Part shown: positions 63,753 through 64,000 of the stretch, piece after piece
How positions within the stretch are numbered: position 1 is the first letter of the stretch
How the letters are laid out: every line of letters starts with the position of its first letter
Assembly (NCBI RefSeq): GCF_052324685.1
Contig: NC_135223.1
Coordinates: 14,506,154 to 14,570,153 of the forward strand
Direction: 5' to 3'
DNA length: 64,000 bases
Origin: Brachyhypopomus gauderio
Taxonomy: Eukaryota; Chordata; Actinopteri; Gymnotiformes; Hypopomidae
Program-made: the position numbers and the translations under genes
The notes under the pieces: generated by a model
Databases searched by the model: none
What the model was told of the DNA's origin: nothing
Seen by the model: only the letters and a program-made list of their open reading frames with translations

Positions 63753-64000
63753 GTGAGCATCAGCACACAATACAAGAATGATTGTGGGACCTAATTTCTA
63801 TTTTAGATTGTGATTAGAACTTTGAAAGGAGCTATGAGTTTTCCCTAGAGAGCCTTTGTTCACATGGCAATTAAGTGGTCAAATCTAATGTACCTTGACC
63901 TTTTACCACTTTTTGAACACAAAGATCCTGATTATACAATGTGATAAGCTTGACAATCTGTGGATGAGTATTTATCAGACTCCAGATTTATGTGTTACCT

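Overview
This is vertebrate nuclear DNA, almost certainly from a ray-finned fish. The genes are split by GT/AG introns, (CA)n and (TA)n microsatellites are abundant, and the transposons (Tc1, hAT, LINE, LTR and THAP/YqaJ elements) are the kinds that fill teleost genomes. Nothing bacterial, no rRNA or tRNA gene and no CRISPR array was seen. All gene calls come from reading exons, splice sites and phases by eye and from remembered family features. No database search was run.

Layout. (1) 2.7-3.5 kb, minus: an intronless glycogen-targeting subunit of protein phosphatase 1, closest to PPP1R3G. (2) 7.1-9.2 kb, minus: a complete five-exon cytochrome b5 gene (cyb5a, 137 aa). (3) 11.0-25.6 kb, plus: a complete 13-exon orthologue of human C18orf63 (DUF4708), about 618 aa. 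Its introns hold a near-complete Tc1 transposon, a scrambled LINE, a second Tc1 fragment and very long microsatellites. (4) 25.6-40.1 kb: a gene-poor stretch with a very young non-autonomous LTR retrotransposon (32.3-34.4 kb), degraded LTRs and a mariner fragment. (5) 40.1-51.2 kb, minus: dipk1c (fam69c), four coding exons, 458 aa. The order cyb5a - c18orf63 - dipk1c matches, from memory, human 18q22.3, so this block is conserved synteny. (6) 51.2-56.6 kb: a GA/CT tract, a minisatellite, a retroviral-type LTR and one terminal exon resembling CABLES1/2 with a changed C-terminus. (7) 56.8-59.7 kb: a decayed two-gene DNA transposon of ISL2EU type, with a THAP plus DDE transposase on plus and a SWIM plus YqaJ nuclease on minus. 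(8) 60.8-63.75 kb, plus: eight exons whose phases join without a break from a TOGARAM-type TOG domain into the glycine-rich loop of a Pim-type kinase. The gene runs off the right edge.

The most unusual items are the possible TOG-Pim kinase fusion, the ISL2EU-type element whose three in-frame stops all look like CGA-to-TGA changes, the young LTR element with a duplicated two-hairpin module where a packaging signal would lie, and a c18orf63 exon squeezed between microsatellites. The conserved genes do not form a pathway. They share a chromosomal block: glycogen metabolism (ppp1r3g-like), ER electron transfer (cyb5a), an uncharacterised protein (c18orf63) and an ER-lumen kinase-like protein (dipk1c).
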